Notes: generated by a model not told the origin, from the letters alone. Shown: positions 42,724 to 52,019, counted from the first letter of the stretch. The stretch: DNA of 64,000 bases from Pirellulales bacterium (GCA_016935315.1 JAFGRD010000019.1:62001-126000), one strand, 5' to 3'. Numbers and translations are program-made.

Positions 42724-43434
42724 TTATCGACCACCGTGGGCCGCGGGCGGATGCTCGCCGCGGCGGCTGGTCGATCCGGTCAAGAGGATCTCGTCCTCGC
42801 CCAGGTGCAGACTCTCGATCTGCACCATCCGGTCCTCCTGATCCCGGGGCTGCGGAATCGCGATGAACACCACGGGGTCGCCGTCGATCTGCCGCCAGTG
42901 GACGTGCAGGTTGGCTTCGCCCGCAGCGGCCGAAACGCGATCGAGCACTTCGCCCAAGGGCACGGGCAACGTGCCGGCCCGAGCGCGGCAAATCCGCAGC
43001 GCCAGCACGTTCGGTTCCGGCAAGTACGGCTCGACGGCCAGGCTGAGCACGCTGGTGAGTTGGCCTTGGTGGAAGCGGCATCCCAGCGTCACGCCGCTCG
43101 GGTCGATCGCCACGCGGGGGTCGCGAAGGCTCGGCGGCAACGCCTGGGGATGATTCTCCACCAGGTCGACCGCCAGCCAGCCGTTGATCTGTTCGGCCGT
43201 GAACAGGGCCTGCCAATGGCCTTCTTCTTGCACCTCGTTGACCAGGGCGGTCGCCCGGCGGAGCATCTGGTCGCTGGCTTTCCGCTGTACGGCCGGGGCC
43301 ACGGCCATGGCGTCGCGGTAGAACTGAGGCACCTGCTGCGAGGCCCGTACCAGCAGATAGCCCCCCACGGCAATCAGCAGCAGCAAACCGCCACCTACGG
43401 CCGCAGCAACGCGAAGCTTCTTCCGCACGGACAT
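42724..43434 (-). CDS. Membrane-anchored hypothetical protein
   Basis: This 236-aa protein has one N-terminal membrane helix (VAAAVGGGLLLLIAVGGYLLV, residues 9-29) and a soluble, probably periplasmic domain with VPQFYRDAMAV, FTAEQINGWLAVDLVENHP, DGVT-like DPSGVTLGCRFHQGQ and LHVHWRQIDGDPVVFIAIP. I know no named family. It is 180 bp downstream of tyrS on the same strand. The layout suggests a lipid- or envelope-facing scaffold protein, but no function is assigned. Confidence 0.7.
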   Translation of the reverse strand: MSVRKKLRVAAAVGGGLLLLIAVGGYLLVRASQQVPQFYRDAMAVAPAVQRKASDQMLRRATALVNEVQEEGHWQALFTAEQINGWLAVDLVENHPQALPPSLRDPRVAIDPSGVTLGCRFHQGQLTSVLSLAVEPYLPEPNVLALRICRARAGTLPVPLGEVLDRVSAAAGEANLHVHWRQIDGDPVVFIAIPQPRDQEDRMVQIESLHLGEDEILLTGSTSRRGEHPPAAHGGR

Positions 43435-43614
43435 TCACCGCAGATCGAGGAAACCGGCGCCCCCTTGCCGGCGGTCCCGAGCGCCGGCGGCCGCAATGGT
43501 AAGCAGGCCCGCCGAGCGAGTCAATGGACGTTTGACGCCGAGATTCCTGCTAGGTGGGGGGGGCGGAAGGCTCGCCAACGATCGCCGACGCCGGCCCGCG
43601 GCGCGCCCCGCACG

Positions 43615-44901
43615 CTAGCCGCCCGTGAAACGCAGCAACGCGTACTTCTTTTTCCCGCTGCGCAGCACCACGGTGCTCTCGCCAACCAGATGCTGAGGGC
43701 CGAGGCAGGTCTCGATCCCCTCGACGCGGCGGTTGTTTACGTAGGCCCCGCCCTGGGTGATCGTCCGCCGGGCCTCGCCTTTGCTTTTGGCCAACCCGCT
43801 CTCGAACAGCGCGTCGATGATCGAAAGTCCCTCGCCGGCCAGGCGGTCCCGCGGCAACTGGCTGCTGGGCACGTCGGCAAAAATGCCTTGCAGTTGGGCG
43901 TCGGAGAGTTCGCCGACCTCGGCCCCGAAGAAGATTTCCGTCGCCTGCCGGGCGGTGGCCAGTCCGTCCGGACCGTGGACCAGCCGGGTGACTTCCGTGG
44001 CCAGGCGGCGCTGGGCGCCGCGGCGGCCCGGGTCCGTCCGGTGCTCGTCCATCACCGCCTTGATCTCTTCCGGGCCCAGCTCGGTCAGAAACCGCAGACA
44101 CGTGCCTACGTCGGAGTCGTCCAGGTTGATCCAGTACTGGTAGAAATGGTAGGGGCTGGTCTTCTCGGGCGAGAGCCAGAGCGTGCCCGAGGCGGTCTTG
44201 CCCATCTTGGCGCCGTCGCTTCTGGTCAGCAACGGGCAGGTCATGCCGTAGAGCTGCACGGAGCACAGCCGCCGGGCCAGATCGATGCCGGCGGTGATGT
44301 TACCCCACTGGTCGCTGCCGCCGGCCTGCAACTCGCAGCCGTACTCGTCGTAGAGGTGCACGAAATCGTACGCCTGTAGGAGCATGTAGCTGAACTCCGT
44401 GTAGCTGAGCCCGACGTCGGTTCGTTGCAGCCGGCTGCGGACCGAGTCCTTGGTAAGCATCACGTTGACCGGGAAGTGTTTGCCGACGTCTCGCAGAAAC
44501 TCCAGGTAACCGAACCTGCCCATCCAGTCGTGGTTGTTGACCATCAAGGCCGAGCTCGCGCCGCAGTCGAAATCGAGAAACCGCTGCAACTGGGCCTCGA
44601 TCGCCGCCAGGTTGGCCCGCAGGACGTCGACCGACAGCAGGTTGCGCTCTTCGCTCTTGCCGCTGGGATCGCCGATCATCCCCGTGGCCCCGCCGACCAG
44701 GGCGATCGGTCGGTGTCCAGCCTTCTGGAAGTGGCGCAGGATCATCACGGCCACCAGGTTGCCCACCTGGAGGCTGTCGGCCGTGGGATCGAACCCGGCG
44801 TAGACGGTGCGGGGCCGCTCGGCCAGCCAGCGGGGCAGGTTCTGGTCGTCGGTCGTCTGGTGGACCAACTGGCGCCAACTCAGTTCAGCGAAGATGTCCA
44901 T
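43615..44901 (-). CDS. tyrS: Tyrosyl-tRNA synthetase
   Basis: This 428-aa class I synthetase charges tRNA-Tyr. The HIGH-equivalent is PTADSLQVGN (family PTAxSLHLGN), and the KMSKS-equivalent is AKMGKT. Tyrosine-binding and class features include VYAGFDPTADSL, GATGMIGDPSGKSEER, MLLQAYDFVHLY and GGSDQWGNITAGIDL. A C-terminal S4 domain (SKGEARRTITQGGAYVNNRR) completes the protein, which has normal length. I chose the ATG ending at 44901; the open frame reaches a TTG at 44925. The gene order tyrS, corA, ispD on one strand is not a known operon, so co-regulation is uncertain. Confidence 0.95.
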   Translation of the reverse strand: MDIFAELSWRQLVHQTTDDQNLPRWLAERPRTVYAGFDPTADSLQVGNLVAVMILRHFQKAGHRPIALVGGATGMIGDPSGKSEERNLLSVDVLRANLAAIEAQLQRFLDFDCGASSALMVNNHDWMGRFGYLEFLRDVGKHFPVNVMLTKDSVRSRLQRTDVGLSYTEFSYMLLQAYDFVHLYDEYGCELQAGGSDQWGNITAGIDLARRLCSVQLYGMTCPLLTRSDGAKMGKTASGTLWLSPEKTSPYHFYQYWINLDDSDVGTCLRFLTELGPEEIKAVMDEHRTDPGRRGAQRRLATEVTRLVHGPDGLATARQATEIFFGAEVGELSDAQLQGIFADVPSSQLPRDRLAGEGLSIIDALFESGLAKSKGEARRTITQGGAYVNNRRVEGIETCLGPQHLVGESTVVLRSGKKKYALLRFTGG

Positions 44902-44993
44902 CGGCAGCGATTCGCGGGCGGTCAAGAGTGGGTGGGTGGTCGAGGTTTACGGGTCCTTGGCTATCTTCTCACGATCGTCGGCGGCCGACAAGA

Positions 44994-45968
44994 TCAGACC
45001 CACCGTTTGCGTCGAAAGTACCAGAGCAGTCCGCCGGCCACGGCTGCCATCACCCCGATCACGCCCCAGAAGCTCGCCGGGTGCTCGGGTTTGGGCCACA
45101 CCGGCAGGTTCATCCCGTAGATGCCGGAGATCAACGACAGCGGCAGCAGCACGGAGGCGAACACGGTCAGCGTGCGCATGATGGCGTTGGTCCGCATGGC
45201 GATGGCGGCGTGGTAGTTGTCGCGCACCCCGTTGGCCACTTCCCGCAAACTGTCGACGTGCTCGATCACCTTCAGCAAGTGATCGCGGACGTGGGAGAAG
45301 CCTCGCCCCAGTTCGCCGGAGACGTAGTCGTACTCGCCTTCGGAAACCGGTTCGAGCAACTGCAATTGCGAGGCGGCGATCCGCCGCAGTTCCAGCAAGC
45401 GCCGCCGCAGGTCGGAAAGCTCGCCGAGCACCGAGTCGACGGAATCGAGGTCCTGAGATCGCTCCTCGAGCTGCTCGAGCACGGTCTCGTAGGTCTCGGA
45501 GACTCGCAGATAGCCGTCCACAATCGCATCGATGACGTAGTACAGCAGGTGATCGACGCCACGCTGCAACAGGGTGGACGCGTGCAGACGGCACCTTCCT
45601 CGCAGGTGCTCGATCGCGGCGAAGGGCTCCTGGTGAACCGTGATCAGGAACCGGTTGCCGCAGAAGGCGGCCAGCTTTCGCGCCACCGGGTCGGTCGCCG
45701 CCTCCGGCTCCGAGAGTCCGTAGACCAACAGGAAGATGTAGTTCTCGTATTCGTCGATGCGCGGCCGCTGCCGGCCGCGGAGACAGTCGTCCCAGGCCTC
45801 ATCATCGAGGTCGATCACCGCGTCGACCGCCCGGACCTCCTCCTCGGTCGGCTGCTCGACGTCGATCCAGACGACGGCCTGCTGGTCCGACCACTCGGCT
45901 GCCAGCTCGTCCGGGCGGCTTAGGACCCGCGCCGTGCCGTCTGCGTGTCGGAGGTAGGCCGTAATCAT
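44994..45968 (-). CDS. corA: Magnesium/cobalt transporter CorA family
   Basis: This 324-aa protein is a CorA-type pentameric channel subunit. The C-terminus has two helices with the signature YGMNLPVWP between them (VFASVLLPLSLISGIYGMN and FWGVIGVMAAVAGGLLWYF) and a basic tail, RRKRWV. The N-terminal cytoplasmic domain includes AVVWIDVEQPTEEEV, YIFLLVYGL and a long coiled-coil-like helix (LEQLEERSQDLDSVDSVL) leading to the pore helix. Start is the ATG ending at 45968. The frame stays open upstream through ispD in another phase, which is not real. It moves Mg2+ across the inner membrane. Confidence 0.92.
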   Translation of the reverse strand: MITAYLRHADGTARVLSRPDELAAEWSDQQAVVWIDVEQPTEEEVRAVDAVIDLDDEAWDDCLRGRQRPRIDEYENYIFLLVYGLSEPEAATDPVARKLAAFCGNRFLITVHQEPFAAIEHLRGRCRLHASTLLQRGVDHLLYYVIDAIVDGYLRVSETYETVLEQLEERSQDLDSVDSVLGELSDLRRRLLELRRIAASQLQLLEPVSEGEYDYVSGELGRGFSHVRDHLLKVIEHVDSLREVANGVRDNYHAAIAMRTNAIMRTLTVFASVLLPLSLISGIYGMNLPVWPKPEHPASFWGVIGVMAAVAGGLLWYFRRKRWV

Positions 45969-46033
45969 GGCAACCAGGGATCCGCCGAGGAGGCGAGTTG
46001 AGGGTTTCCGGGGACGGCAAGGCGGCCCACGAG

Positions 46034-46771
46034 CTACCGCCACATGTCGTCGTCGGCAAATGGGTGCAGCGGCCCCAGCTTCGGCTTGGGCAAGGCCTTC
46101 AGGGCCTGTTCCGCCAGGCGCTGGTCCTCCTTGGTGGCGATCTTCAGGTTCAGCGGCGAGCCGGGCACGACGGTCACCGGGTGGCCGAGCCGCTCGACAA
46201 GCTGGGCCTCGTCGGTCGCCGAGAACCCCTCCCGCTTGGCATACGCCTCCAAGAGCAGTTCGCGGCGGAAGACCTGCGGGGTTTGGGCCTCCCAGAGCCC
46301 CGCTCGGGATACGGTCGCTTCGATCGTCTGATCGGCGGCGACGCGCTTCAGCGTGCCGGTAATCGGAATGGCAAACAGGGCCGCCTCCGTCTTCTCGGCC
46401 GCCTGGAAGATCGTGTCGATCCAGACGTCGGTCAGACACGGCCGGGCGGCATCGTGGACGCAGACGAAATCGGCTTTCGGGGTAACGCGGGCCAAGGCGG
46501 CCTCGACCGAGTCGGCCCGTTCGGCCCCGCCGTCGACCACCTCGATGCCCAGGATGGCCACGTTCGAGGAGAACTTGAAGTTGAAGTCGCCGCGATCCTC
46601 GGGCGAGATCACCAGGATGGTCTGCACGACGTCGTCGCGCCCCAGGAACCGCTCGGCCGAGTGCAACCATATGGCTCGGCCCGCCAGCGGGGCAAACGGC
46701 TTCTTGTAATGCTTGTCTTTGAATCGGCTGCTGCGGCCGGCGGCCGGCAGAATCACGGAAAACTTGGCCAC
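46034..46771 (-). CDS. ispD: 2-C-methyl-D-erythritol 4-phosphate cytidylyltransferase
   Basis: This 245-aa enzyme transfers CMP to methylerythritol phosphate in the non-mevalonate isoprenoid pathway. The nucleotide-binding motif PAAGRSSRF is at residues 9-17, with KPFAPLAGRAIW after it. The VHDAARPCLT block and LWEAQTPQVFRRELL are typical, as is the C-terminal NLKIATKEDQRLAE. RSSRF instead of the common GxGxR reflects normal variation. It lies 65 bp upstream of corA on the same strand. Confidence 0.93.
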   Translation of the reverse strand: MAKFSVILPAAGRSSRFKDKHYKKPFAPLAGRAIWLHSAERFLGRDDVVQTILVISPEDRGDFNFKFSSNVAILGIEVVDGGAERADSVEAALARVTPKADFVCVHDAARPCLTDVWIDTIFQAAEKTEAALFAIPITGTLKRVAADQTIEATVSRAGLWEAQTPQVFRRELLLEAYAKREGFSATDEAQLVERLGHPVTVVPGSPLNLKIATKEDQRLAEQALKALPKPKLGPLHPFADDDMWR

Positions 46772-46840
46772 AACTGGTTTCCCTCCACGTCGGATCGGAG
46801 ACGCCCCGGGCCAATCATTGTCCGCTTTCGCCCGGGTGCG

Positions 46841-48304
46841 TCAAGGCGGGCCGCCGGCCGGGCCTTCCGAGGTAGCGCGGGAGGGCGTATGGTAGAAACG
46901 CCGATCTTCTCGAGCCATCTCCTCCAGAAAGCGCGTGGGCTGTGCCCGCAGGCCCAGGTCGTCCAGCGAATCGAGCAGCTCGAGGATCCGCCGCAGGCCC
47001 AGCGTGTCGGCCCACCAGAGCAAGCCGCCTCGGGCCGCCGGAAACCCGAGGCCGAAGAGCACGGCCAGGTCGATGTCGCGCGGATCGCGAACCTTGCCTT
47101 CTGCAAGAATCCGCGTGGCCTCCAGCACCATCGGCAACAACAGCCGTGCGGCGACCGAGCCGGCCGTGTGGCGCCGGGGCGTTCGGGCCCAGCGGCCGAT
47201 CATCTGGCCGACGATCGGGTCAACCGTCCGCGCCTGCCCGCCGGGCTGGCCCGGTCCATCGGCGTAGCGGAAGAATCCGGCCCCCGACTTGCAGCCCAAG
47301 CGCCGGGCCTTCAGCATGCCGATCAACAAGGGCGATGGGGCGATGCGATCGGCGAAGGCGTCGCGCAGCACGATTCCCCCTTGCAGCACCGTATCGAGTC
47401 CGATCTCGTCGGCCAGTTGCAGCGGGCCCTTGGCCATGCCGAAATCGATCGCCGCCCGTTCGATCGTCTCGATCGCGGCCCCTTCCAGCAGAAGCTCGAA
47501 CGCTTCGCCCAGATACGGCAACAACAGCCGATTGACCAGGAATCCCGGCCCGTCGTCGACCACGATTGGCATCTTGTCGAGGCCTTTGGCATGGGCGACG
47601 GCCGTGGCCACGGTCCGGTCGCTGGTGGCCGGCCCGCGGACGATCTCGACCAACGGCCGGCGGCGGACGGGGTGGAAGAAGTGGATTCCGCAGAATCGTT
47701 CCGGCCGGGCCAGTCTCGCCGCCAACCGCCCGATCGGAATCGTCGACGTGTTCGACGCCAGCAGGGTCTCGTCGCCCAGGTGCGGCTGCAGCGCGGCGTA
47801 GAGCCCTTGCTTGGCGGCAAGGTTCTCCACAATCGATTCGATCACCAGATCGCACTGCCCCAGGGCAGCGTGGTCGGCGGTTGTCCGCACCATCTCGGCC
47901 ACAAGCCTGCGGCCCTCGCCGCCGGGAACGTCGCAGGGAACGTCGCAGGGAACGTCGCAGGGCACTTCACCGGCCAACTCCGCAACGATCTGGCGCGGCA
48001 CGCCAGCCAACACGGACTCGTCGGCATCGGTCAGCACCACCGGCACGTTTCCGCGCACATGAACCGCCGCCACGGCGGCACCCATCATGCCGGCCCCCAC
48101 GATACCCACCGAACGGATCGGGCGGGCGTCGGCCGTCGCGCCGTCGAGCCCCGGGTCGCGCCGGTTCCGCTCGATCAGCAATCGGACGTTGCGTTGCGCC
48201 GGCCCCGGCGGCGTTTCGCCGAAGATGGTCTCACGCAGAAGGTCGTCGTCAGCGGGCAAGTTCGTCGGGGCCTTTCGTGGTGCCGCGGGCGGCCTGGCGG
48301 GCAT
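46841..48304 (-). CDS. 3-hydroxyacyl-CoA dehydrogenase without hydratase domain
   Basis: This 487-aa protein matches the C-terminal half of FadB/FadJ-type multifunctional enzymes. NAD binding is VGIVGAGMMGAAVAAVH near residue 65, followed by IESIVENLAAKQGLYAALQP, SNTSTIPIGRLA and FCGIHFFHPVRRRPLVEIV, where His is the catalytic base. FLVNRLLLPYLGEAFELL and two HCDH_C-like regions complete it. It oxidises 3-hydroxyacyl-CoA to 3-ketoacyl-CoA. The first 60 residues (LIERNRRDPGLDG) look like the linker that follows the enoyl-CoA hydratase domain in fusions, but no hydratase is encoded upstream. Its start overlaps the HEAT-lipoprotein gene by 56 bp. Confidence 0.88.
   Translation of the reverse strand: MPARPPAAPRKAPTNLPADDDLLRETIFGETPPGPAQRNVRLLIERNRRDPGLDGATADARPIRSVGIVGAGMMGAAVAAVHVRGNVPVVLTDADESVLAGVPRQIVAELAGEVPCDVPCDVPCDVPGGEGRRLVAEMVRTTADHAALGQCDLVIESIVENLAAKQGLYAALQPHLGDETLLASNTSTIPIGRLAARLARPERFCGIHFFHPVRRRPLVEIVRGPATSDRTVATAVAHAKGLDKMPIVVDDGPGFLVNRLLLPYLGEAFELLLEGAAIETIERAAIDFGMAKGPLQLADEIGLDTVLQGGIVLRDAFADRIAPSPLLIGMLKARRLGCKSGAGFFRYADGPGQPGGQARTVDPIVGQMIGRWARTPRRHTAGSVAARLLLPMVLEATRILAEGKVRDPRDIDLAVLFGLGFPAARGGLLWWADTLGLRRILELLDSLDDLGLRAQPTRFLEEMAREDRRFYHTPSRATSEGPAGGPP
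47925..47960. repeat. 12-bp tandem triplication inside the dehydrogenase gene
   Basis: GGAACGTCGCAG is repeated three times in a row. On the coding strand it gives an in-frame run of CDVP units in the product, in a loop of the NAD domain. The units are perfect copies, so slippage or recent expansion is likely. Confidence 0.85.
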
Positions 48305-50696
48305 ACCACTGCTTCCACCGGCGAATCCGCTCGGAAGTGGACGCCGGCCCGTAGTCGCCGCCGAGGGAGACGTCGCGGCCGACCAACTTGGGAAGATGCT
48401 GCAAGGCCGCCCGGGCGATCGACGCGCGACCGTCGAGCATCTGGATCAGCATGGGCAGGTACGACGCATCCCCCGTTTCGCCCATGGCCTCGGCCACGCG
48501 GCAGGCAATTGTCGGGTCGGGGTGGTAGGCCAGCCTTTGCAGTTCCGCTCCGCCCGCGGGATCGCCGAGCCGCGCCAACGTCAGGGCCGTTTCCAGCCGC
48601 AGTTCCTCATTCGTCGAAAGCAGCAACCGCCGCAAGGGCTCCGGGTTTTCCATCCGGCCCGCTCGTCCCAACGCCCGCACCGCCGCACAGCAAACCGAAT
48701 GGTTCGGATCCTCCAGCGCCGGCAGCAGCACGGCGGCGTGTTCGGGAAGCGGCTGGGCGGCCAGGTTCTCGCAGGCACGGCGGCGGACCTCGGGCACCGG
48801 ATGGCCAATCGCCGCATAGGCCATGTGGATCGCCGGCTCGCGGGGATCGCCCGAGACGGCCATCAGCACGCTCCGCCAGACCAATTGGTCCGGTTCGGCG
48901 ACGACCAACTGGCTCAGCCGTGCAAGGGCTAAACGCCCCAACGGGCCGTGTTTTGCCAGCCCGGCCAGCTCGTCGGCCGCTCGGCGCCGCTGGGCCAGCT
49001 CGGCGGAGGTTAGGCGATCCAACACACCGAACGCCGGATCGTACCGCGGCAACACGTGACGATACACGGCCTCGGGCAAGACTTGCCGGCGGTCGAAGGC
49101 GAGCTGCTCCAGCGTCTCGACGAGCCCCGATCCGAAGTGGACCAAGCTCTCGATGTCCTGTTGGCCCAGCAGGCGTTCGACTTCAGCGACCTGCTGAGGC
49201 GTGAGCTTCTCGGCCGACGATTCGTGCCGGCCGGCCGCGGCCAAAGCGTCGCGGTCGATCGAGCCGAATTGTCGCCGGAAGCGCTGGTGTAGATCGGCCA
49301 GCATCGCCGCCCGGCGCTCCGCCGACGCCTTCGCCGAAAACTCGCCCGCAGCAGGCCATCGCCCGGTAAGTTGCCCGGCCGCTGCGTCTCGAACCGCAAG
49401 GCTTTGGCTGTCCATCGCCGCCAGGAGAACGGGGCCGGCGCGGGCAAGCGGCCAGGCCTGCAGCGACCGCACCACCTCCTGCTGCACCTGGGTACTGTGG
49501 TCGGCCAGCAGCCGATCAGCGGCCGCCGCCCCCTCGCGGTCGGGCCACCGGGCCAACGCCTGCGCCACGCGCGTCCGCACCCGCCACGACTCGTCCTCGA
49601 CCGCCCCGAGCACCGTCTGCTTGGCGCCGAGCCGGGCCAGCGCCGCAACGGCCGCGGCGCGAATCCGCTCGGTCCGCTGCGTCAGGAGGCCCTCCAGAGT
49701 TGCCCGGGCCCTCTCGCCGCCCAACTCGCCCAGGCCGGCAATCGCCGCCACGCGCACCCGATAGTCGTAGTCCTGCAGCGCGGCGGCCAGATGGGCCGGC
49801 GCGCGGGGATCGCCCCGCTTCGCCAAGGCCAGCAGCGTCTCGGCCCGCAGCTTCGGATCGCTGGCTTCGAGCAGTTCGTCGATAGTCTCGGGCATCGCTT
49901 CGCCGCGGCTTTGGGCCCACGCCCGCAAGGCCTCGATTTGGACGATCGGCGCCGGATTCTTCAACGCGTCGGTCAGCCGCGGATTGTCCGAAGGATCGAC
50001 GTGTCGAGCCAGGCCGCGGATCAGCTCGGCATGGAGCTTGGGATCGTAGTTCGACGGAGTGTCCAGTGCGCTGCGCTCGTAATCTTCGAGGAGTTTTTCC
50101 AGCGCCACCGCCGCCGAGGCCGTCGGCAGCCCGGCCAGCGCCTCGACCGCCGCGCACCGCATCGGCGAGGGGATCGAGCCAGCACCCGCCGTCTTGGCCA
50201 ATCGTCTCGCTCCTGCCGCGTCGCCAAGCCGGGCCAGCGCGATCGCCGCGTGGCCGGCGACGATCGGATCCCTGTCGGCCAGCAGCCGTCGAAAGTCGGG
50301 ACGCCGTGCGGGCGGCTCGGCCAACAACCTCTCCAGATCGAGGTATTGCCAGCGGTAGCCTTGCGACAGGGGGTCATCGTCTTCCGGGGAAACAACAGGC
50401 ATCCAGACGCTGCGCTGCTTCGAGTCGGTCCGGCGGGCGAGCACGGATCGGGTAGAGAACGACGTTCCCGCTGCCCCCGTGCCATCCGATCGCTCCGACC
50501 TCGCGGCATCGGCCGGCGGGGGAGAAGCATCGCTCGGCGCCTCGGCCGGGGCACCCGGCGGCAGGATCGAATGCCAGGGCGCTTCGCCCGACGGCTGCCA
50601 GCGCGCACATCCCACACACGCCGGAGAGACCAACAGTGAGACCGCCGTCACGCGGGCCAAGGTCCAGGGCTTGAAGAAGAGCGACACGTCGGGCAA
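48249..50696 (-). CDS. HEAT-repeat predicted lipoprotein
   Basis: This 815-aa protein starts with a signal segment (TLARVTAVSLLVSPACVGC); Cys27 or Cys30 would be lipidated. A Pro/Ala/Ser-rich linker leads to many HEAT/PBS-type helical repeats from about residue 110, such as DPIVAGHAAIALARLGDAAG, DPKLRAETLLALAKRGDPRA and DYDYRVRVAAIAGLGELGG, and again near the C-terminus (EELRLETALTLARLGDPAGG). HEAT solenoids are protein-binding scaffolds, so an envelope scaffold or binding role is likely but unproven. It is the first gene of a run with the dehydrogenase, which starts inside its end. Confidence 0.87.
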   Translation of the reverse strand: MPDVSLFFKPWTLARVTAVSLLVSPACVGCARWQPSGEAPWHSILPPGAPAEAPSDASPPPADAARSERSDGTGAAGTSFSTRSVLARRTDSKQRSVWMPVVSPEDDDPLSQGYRWQYLDLERLLAEPPARRPDFRRLLADRDPIVAGHAAIALARLGDAAGARRLAKTAGAGSIPSPMRCAAVEALAGLPTASAAVALEKLLEDYERSALDTPSNYDPKLHAELIRGLARHVDPSDNPRLTDALKNPAPIVQIEALRAWAQSRGEAMPETIDELLEASDPKLRAETLLALAKRGDPRAPAHLAAALQDYDYRVRVAAIAGLGELGGERARATLEGLLTQRTERIRAAAVAALARLGAKQTVLGAVEDESWRVRTRVAQALARWPDREGAAAADRLLADHSTQVQQEVVRSLQAWPLARAGPVLLAAMDSQSLAVRDAAAGQLTGRWPAAGEFSAKASAERRAAMLADLHQRFRRQFGSIDRDALAAAGRHESSAEKLTPQQVAEVERLLGQQDIESLVHFGSGLVETLEQLAFDRRQVLPEAVYRHVLPRYDPAFGVLDRLTSAELAQRRRAADELAGLAKHGPLGRLALARLSQLVVAEPDQLVWRSVLMAVSGDPREPAIHMAYAAIGHPVPEVRRRACENLAAQPLPEHAAVLLPALEDPNHSVCCAAVRALGRAGRMENPEPLRRLLLSTNEELRLETALTLARLGDPAGGAELQRLAYHPDPTIACRVAEAMGETGDASYLPMLIQMLDGRASIARAALQHLPKLVGRDVSLGGDYGPASTSERIRRWKQWYARQAARGTTKGPDELAR

Positions 50697-50730
50697 ATCC
50701 TTTTGCCGAGGTGGAATCCTTTTCGTAACA

Positions 50731-50753
50731 CTTCAGCTACCATTTGGCTGAAG
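50731..50753. repeat. 23-bp hairpin repeat, copy 2
   Basis: CTTCAGCTACCATTTGGCTG plus AAG can fold as CTTCAGC/GCTGAAG with a short loop. The reverse complement of the copy at 23948 matches 21 of 23 bases. It sits between the two HEAT-repeat genes. A similar core, CAGCCAAATGCTAG, is found near 30798 between the hydrolase and aminotransferase genes. Confidence 0.6.
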
Positions 50754-50804
50754 CATTACTCCTTTGCTTGGTCGGGCTCGTGCCGAGTCCAGGCTTGAGG
50801 GCAA

Positions 50805-52019
50805 TTATGAGGACAAAAGTCGCTGGAGCTTCGGCAGCTCCTCGCTGACCTTCTTCATGATCTCGTCATCGCTCAGCCGCCGGTCCTCGAAGGTATCCAG
50901 CAGGGGTTTCAGCACGGCTTGCACCTTGGCCACGGAGGCCGAGTCCAGCGGCGCTACGGCGGCCAGCCCGGCCGCGGCACAATGGAGGCAAACCTTCAGC
51001 CGCCGCGCCGACGGGCTGGGCGCCTTCTTTTCGGCTGCACAGGCGTCGGCCGCCAACCGGCCCAACGCGGAGGTCAGCGACGAGGCGTCCAACCCGGCCG
51101 CGCCGCGGAGATTGAATTTCGCCAGCGCCTCGGCCGCGGCACATCGGGCGGAGAAGGGGATCCCTTGCTCGGCCGCCATCTGTGCCAGCGCCGTGATCAC
51201 CGAACCGTTGTTCCCCGCCACCTTCAACTCCCCGAGCGCCTCGGCGGCCAACGCCCGCATCCAGGCATGGCCGGCGGCGGAGCGGCCGGGGGCCGTCTTC
51301 GACGTCACCAGTTGGTACGCTTCGGTCGCCAGGGTGTTGCGGTCGCCCGGCGCCGTGCCCCCACCATCCCTGAGATGGCGGAGAATGCCGACCAGCGAGG
51401 CCACCTTCACGGCGTCAGTCTGCGTGGGAGAGACGAACTCCCCGACCAGCACCGGAAAGGCCTCGGCATAGGGGGTGTCCGGCTGATCGCGGCCGCCGCC
51501 GTAGGCCGAATTCAGCTCGCCGATCATCAACAGGGCGTTGATCCGCACGGCCGGATGGTAGTTCTTCTCCGCCCGATCCTTCATGAAGGCCAGAATCAAC
51601 GCATTCAGATGGGTACGGACCGCGTCGCTTCGCACCGACTTCAGCGAGTTACGCAATTTGTTGCGGTAGACCGTCAGGTTGTCGATGTTCTCCGGTTGGG
51701 ACCATTCGGCCAGGACGTACTTGGTGAAGTGCTCGTCGAGGGTCGCCCCGTCGGCCGCAGCCAGACCGGTTCCCCGCAGAATCCGGGGCACCTCGCGATT
51801 CCTCATCTGGGCCCGATCGATCGGATCGACGACGTATTCGGCCGTGCCGCCCGCGTCGGCCATCGCCGGCGCGGCGGGTGGCCCCGCGGGGGTGGCTGGG
51901 GTAGCCTGGCCGGGCAACTCGCCGCACATCAGCAAGCCGATCCACGACGCCAGGACCGATATTACCAGAAGCGATCGCGACACGACGCGACCGCGAGTAT
52001 AGTACTTCAGGGTGGGCAT
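50805..52019 (-). CDS. Secreted HEAT-repeat-like protein
   Basis: This protein of about 404 aa has an N-terminal signal/anchor segment (SLLVISVLASWIGLLMCGEL) and a helical, HEAT-like body (AAVRINALLMIGELN-like, AWMRALAAEALGELKVAGNN, FSARCAAAEALAKFNLRGAA). The C-terminus is charged (LSDDEIMKKVSEELPKL). I find no catalytic motif. I used the ATG ending at 52019; a start nine codons upstream is possible. It is 108 bp from the HEAT lipoprotein gene on the same strand, so the two may work together. Confidence 0.75.
   Translation of the reverse strand: MPTLKYYTRGRVVSRSLLVISVLASWIGLLMCGELPGQATPATPAGPPAAPAMADAGGTAEYVVDPIDRAQMRNREVPRILRGTGLAAADGATLDEHFTKYVLAEWSQPENIDNLTVYRNKLRNSLKSVRSDAVRTHLNALILAFMKDRAEKNYHPAVRINALLMIGELNSAYGGGRDQPDTPYAEAFPVLVGEFVSPTQTDAVKVASLVGILRHLRDGGGTAPGDRNTLATEAYQLVTSKTAPGRSAAGHAWMRALAAEALGELKVAGNNGSVITALAQMAAEQGIPFSARCAAAEALAKFNLRGAAGLDASSLTSALGRLAADACAAEKKAPSPSARRLKVCLHCAAAGLAAVAPLDSASVAKVQAVLKPLLDTFEDRRLSDDEIMKKVSEELPKLQRLLSS

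Noticed and set aside
47925-47960. Triple 12-bp repeat as assembly artefact.
   Set aside because: It is in frame and short enough to be spanned by single reads, so real slippage expansion is more likely. I cannot exclude an error.
45998-49204. Very long plus-strand open frame (more than 1000 codons) opposite corA, ispD, dehydrogenase and HEAT genes.
   Set aside because: It is a GC-rich antisense shadow. It has no homology, runs across several well-identified minus-strand genes and has a composition dominated by Arg, Gly and Val.
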